DNA from: Chromatiaceae bacterium
GTDB taxonomy: Bacteria > Pseudomonadota > Gammaproteobacteria > Chromatiales > Chromatiaceae
Assembly: GCA_013426805.1 (NCBI GenBank)
Contig: JACDZG010000018.1
Span: forward strand, 17,612 to 81,611
Reading direction: 5' to 3'
Length of the DNA: 64,000 bases
Below, one piece after another: positions 63,530-64,000 of this stretch. Both the position numbers and the translations under genes were made by a program. Numbering within the stretch: position 1 is the stretch's first letter; the number at the start of each line of letters is the position of its first letter. The notes beneath the pieces were generated by a model. The model was given only the letters and a program-made list of their open reading frames with translations. It searched no databases and had not been told where the DNA came from.

Positions 63530-63894
63530 GCCGCCTGTCGCGCCAACGGCAGGCGCAGATCCACTTCATCCCACGGCACCCACACGCGCCCGTCGGCCTG
63601 GCGCTCCAGGACCGTCCAGTCCAGAAGGACCGCGACATCACCCGCAACCTCTGCTTCATCGCGTCCCAGACCGCGCGCCAGATCGGCCAGGGTCAGCGGA
63701 CCCTGAGTGCTCAGGTAGGTTAACAAGGCCCAACGCCCCAGGGAGAAGACCTCCAGCAGTTGGGGCAACGACTCAAAGCCAATGCCGAAATAGGGCTCCG
63801 GGATGACGCCGGCGTCAAGCGACTCCATCGCGCTGCGTGCACGGTCGAGTAGGTCTGCCATCGGCTCGGCGACCTTCACATGCAAAACGTTCAT
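63526..63894 (-). CDS. TumA-like winged-helix regulator (HVO_A0114 type)
   Basis: A 122-residue protein with a MarR/HVO_A0114-like winged helix (RWALLTYLSTQGPLTLADLARGL, about residues 53-75, quoted in part: LTLADLARGL) preceded by a helical segment. Such proteins are the antitoxin (TumA) of TumE-TumA systems and follow the toxin gene. Here the ATG overlaps the stop of an upstream TumE-like remnant (ATGA). Confidence 0.7.
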   Translation of the reverse strand: MNVLHVKVAEPMADLLDRARSAMESLDAGVIPEPYFGIGFESLPQLLEVFSLGRWALLTYLSTQGPLTLADLARGLGRDEAEVAGDVAVLLDWTVLERQADGRVWVPWDEVDLRLPLARQAA

Positions 63895-63983
63895 CGGTTC
63901 GCCTCCACGTCCTTCAAGAAATCCCGCAGCAGGGTCGGTATGTCGACAGCAATTCCCGGCGAGCGTTTATTCAGTATCGCTGA
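63891..63983 (-). pseudogene. C-terminal remnant of a TumE-like toxin
   Basis: The frame upstream of TumA reads IAVDIPTLLRDFLKDVEANR and stops at 63891. TumE proteins end in a similar L-x-DFL-x-D(V/I)E segment. An in-frame TGA at 63984-63986 leaves only about 30 codons, so the toxin seems truncated or frameshifted. The upstream part is outside the window. Confidence 0.5.
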
Positions 63984-64000
63984 TCAGTGCCGATCTTGAG

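Overview
The window is GC-rich gammaproteobacterial chromosome. Gas-vesicle genes, assimilatory sulfate reduction, a tetrathionate-reductase-like multihaem cytochrome cluster and a high-affinity phosphate operon together suggest a planktonic purple sulfur bacterium (Chromatiaceae, such as the gas-vacuolate Thiodictyon/Lamprocystis/Thiocapsa group). The genus is inferred from gene content only; there is no rRNA or photosynthesis gene here. I recognised no tRNA, rRNA or CRISPR array.

Layout. 1-4330 (minus): gas-vesicle-linked operon of an NtrC-type regulator, two GvpF/GvpL proteins and a PAS histidine kinase that runs off the window. 5076-6356: REC-REC-GGDEF diguanylate cyclase. 6641-11028: RND efflux adaptor and pump. 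11244-21550: DUF29 protein, then an orphan type VI secretion island of VgrG, Rhs and a DUF4280 PAAR-like protein. The Rhs core is cut off from its C-terminal tip by two 9-G tracts; the tip is methyltransferase-like and ends in a nuclear-localisation-like tail. 18.8-23.2 kb is a graveyard: BrnTA pairs (one antitoxin broken by an IS3 remnant), REP elements with REP-associated transposase pieces, a nuclease fragment, ParD with a truncated ParE, and a carbonic anhydrase pseudogene. 23258-27253: a secreted propeller protein, two small exported proteins and a PhoPQ-like two-component system. 27418-30552: starch/glycogen-active GH13 enzyme and phosphatidylserine synthase. 30816-34692: heptahaem cytochrome, cytochrome b561 and octahaem cytochrome in a coupled operon.

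34808-36310 (minus): three overlapping genes comprising a stand-alone colicin-E3-like RNase, a small probable antitoxin and an ImmA/IrrE peptidase. 36872-43139 (minus): Uma2 protein, then pstS-pstC-pstA-pstB-phoU behind tandem Pho boxes. 43442-44810: orphan DNA methyltransferase with a truncated partner. 44755-52274: CysB-like regulator diverging from cysJ-cysI-cysH, a Uma2 protein with a repeat coiled coil, and cysC. 52429-56357: epimerase, GltS transporter and a TAXI-type binding lipoprotein.

56465-61703 is the strongest candidate for an undescribed system: a tandem FtsK/EccC-like ATPase, two paralogous roughly 95-residue helical hairpins of WXG100 size, and a helical-repeat/WD40 protein. 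It is followed by a possible ADP-ribosyltransferase-fold protein with a Cys/His-rich partner (62235-63529) and a TumA-like regulator with a TumE remnant at the edge.
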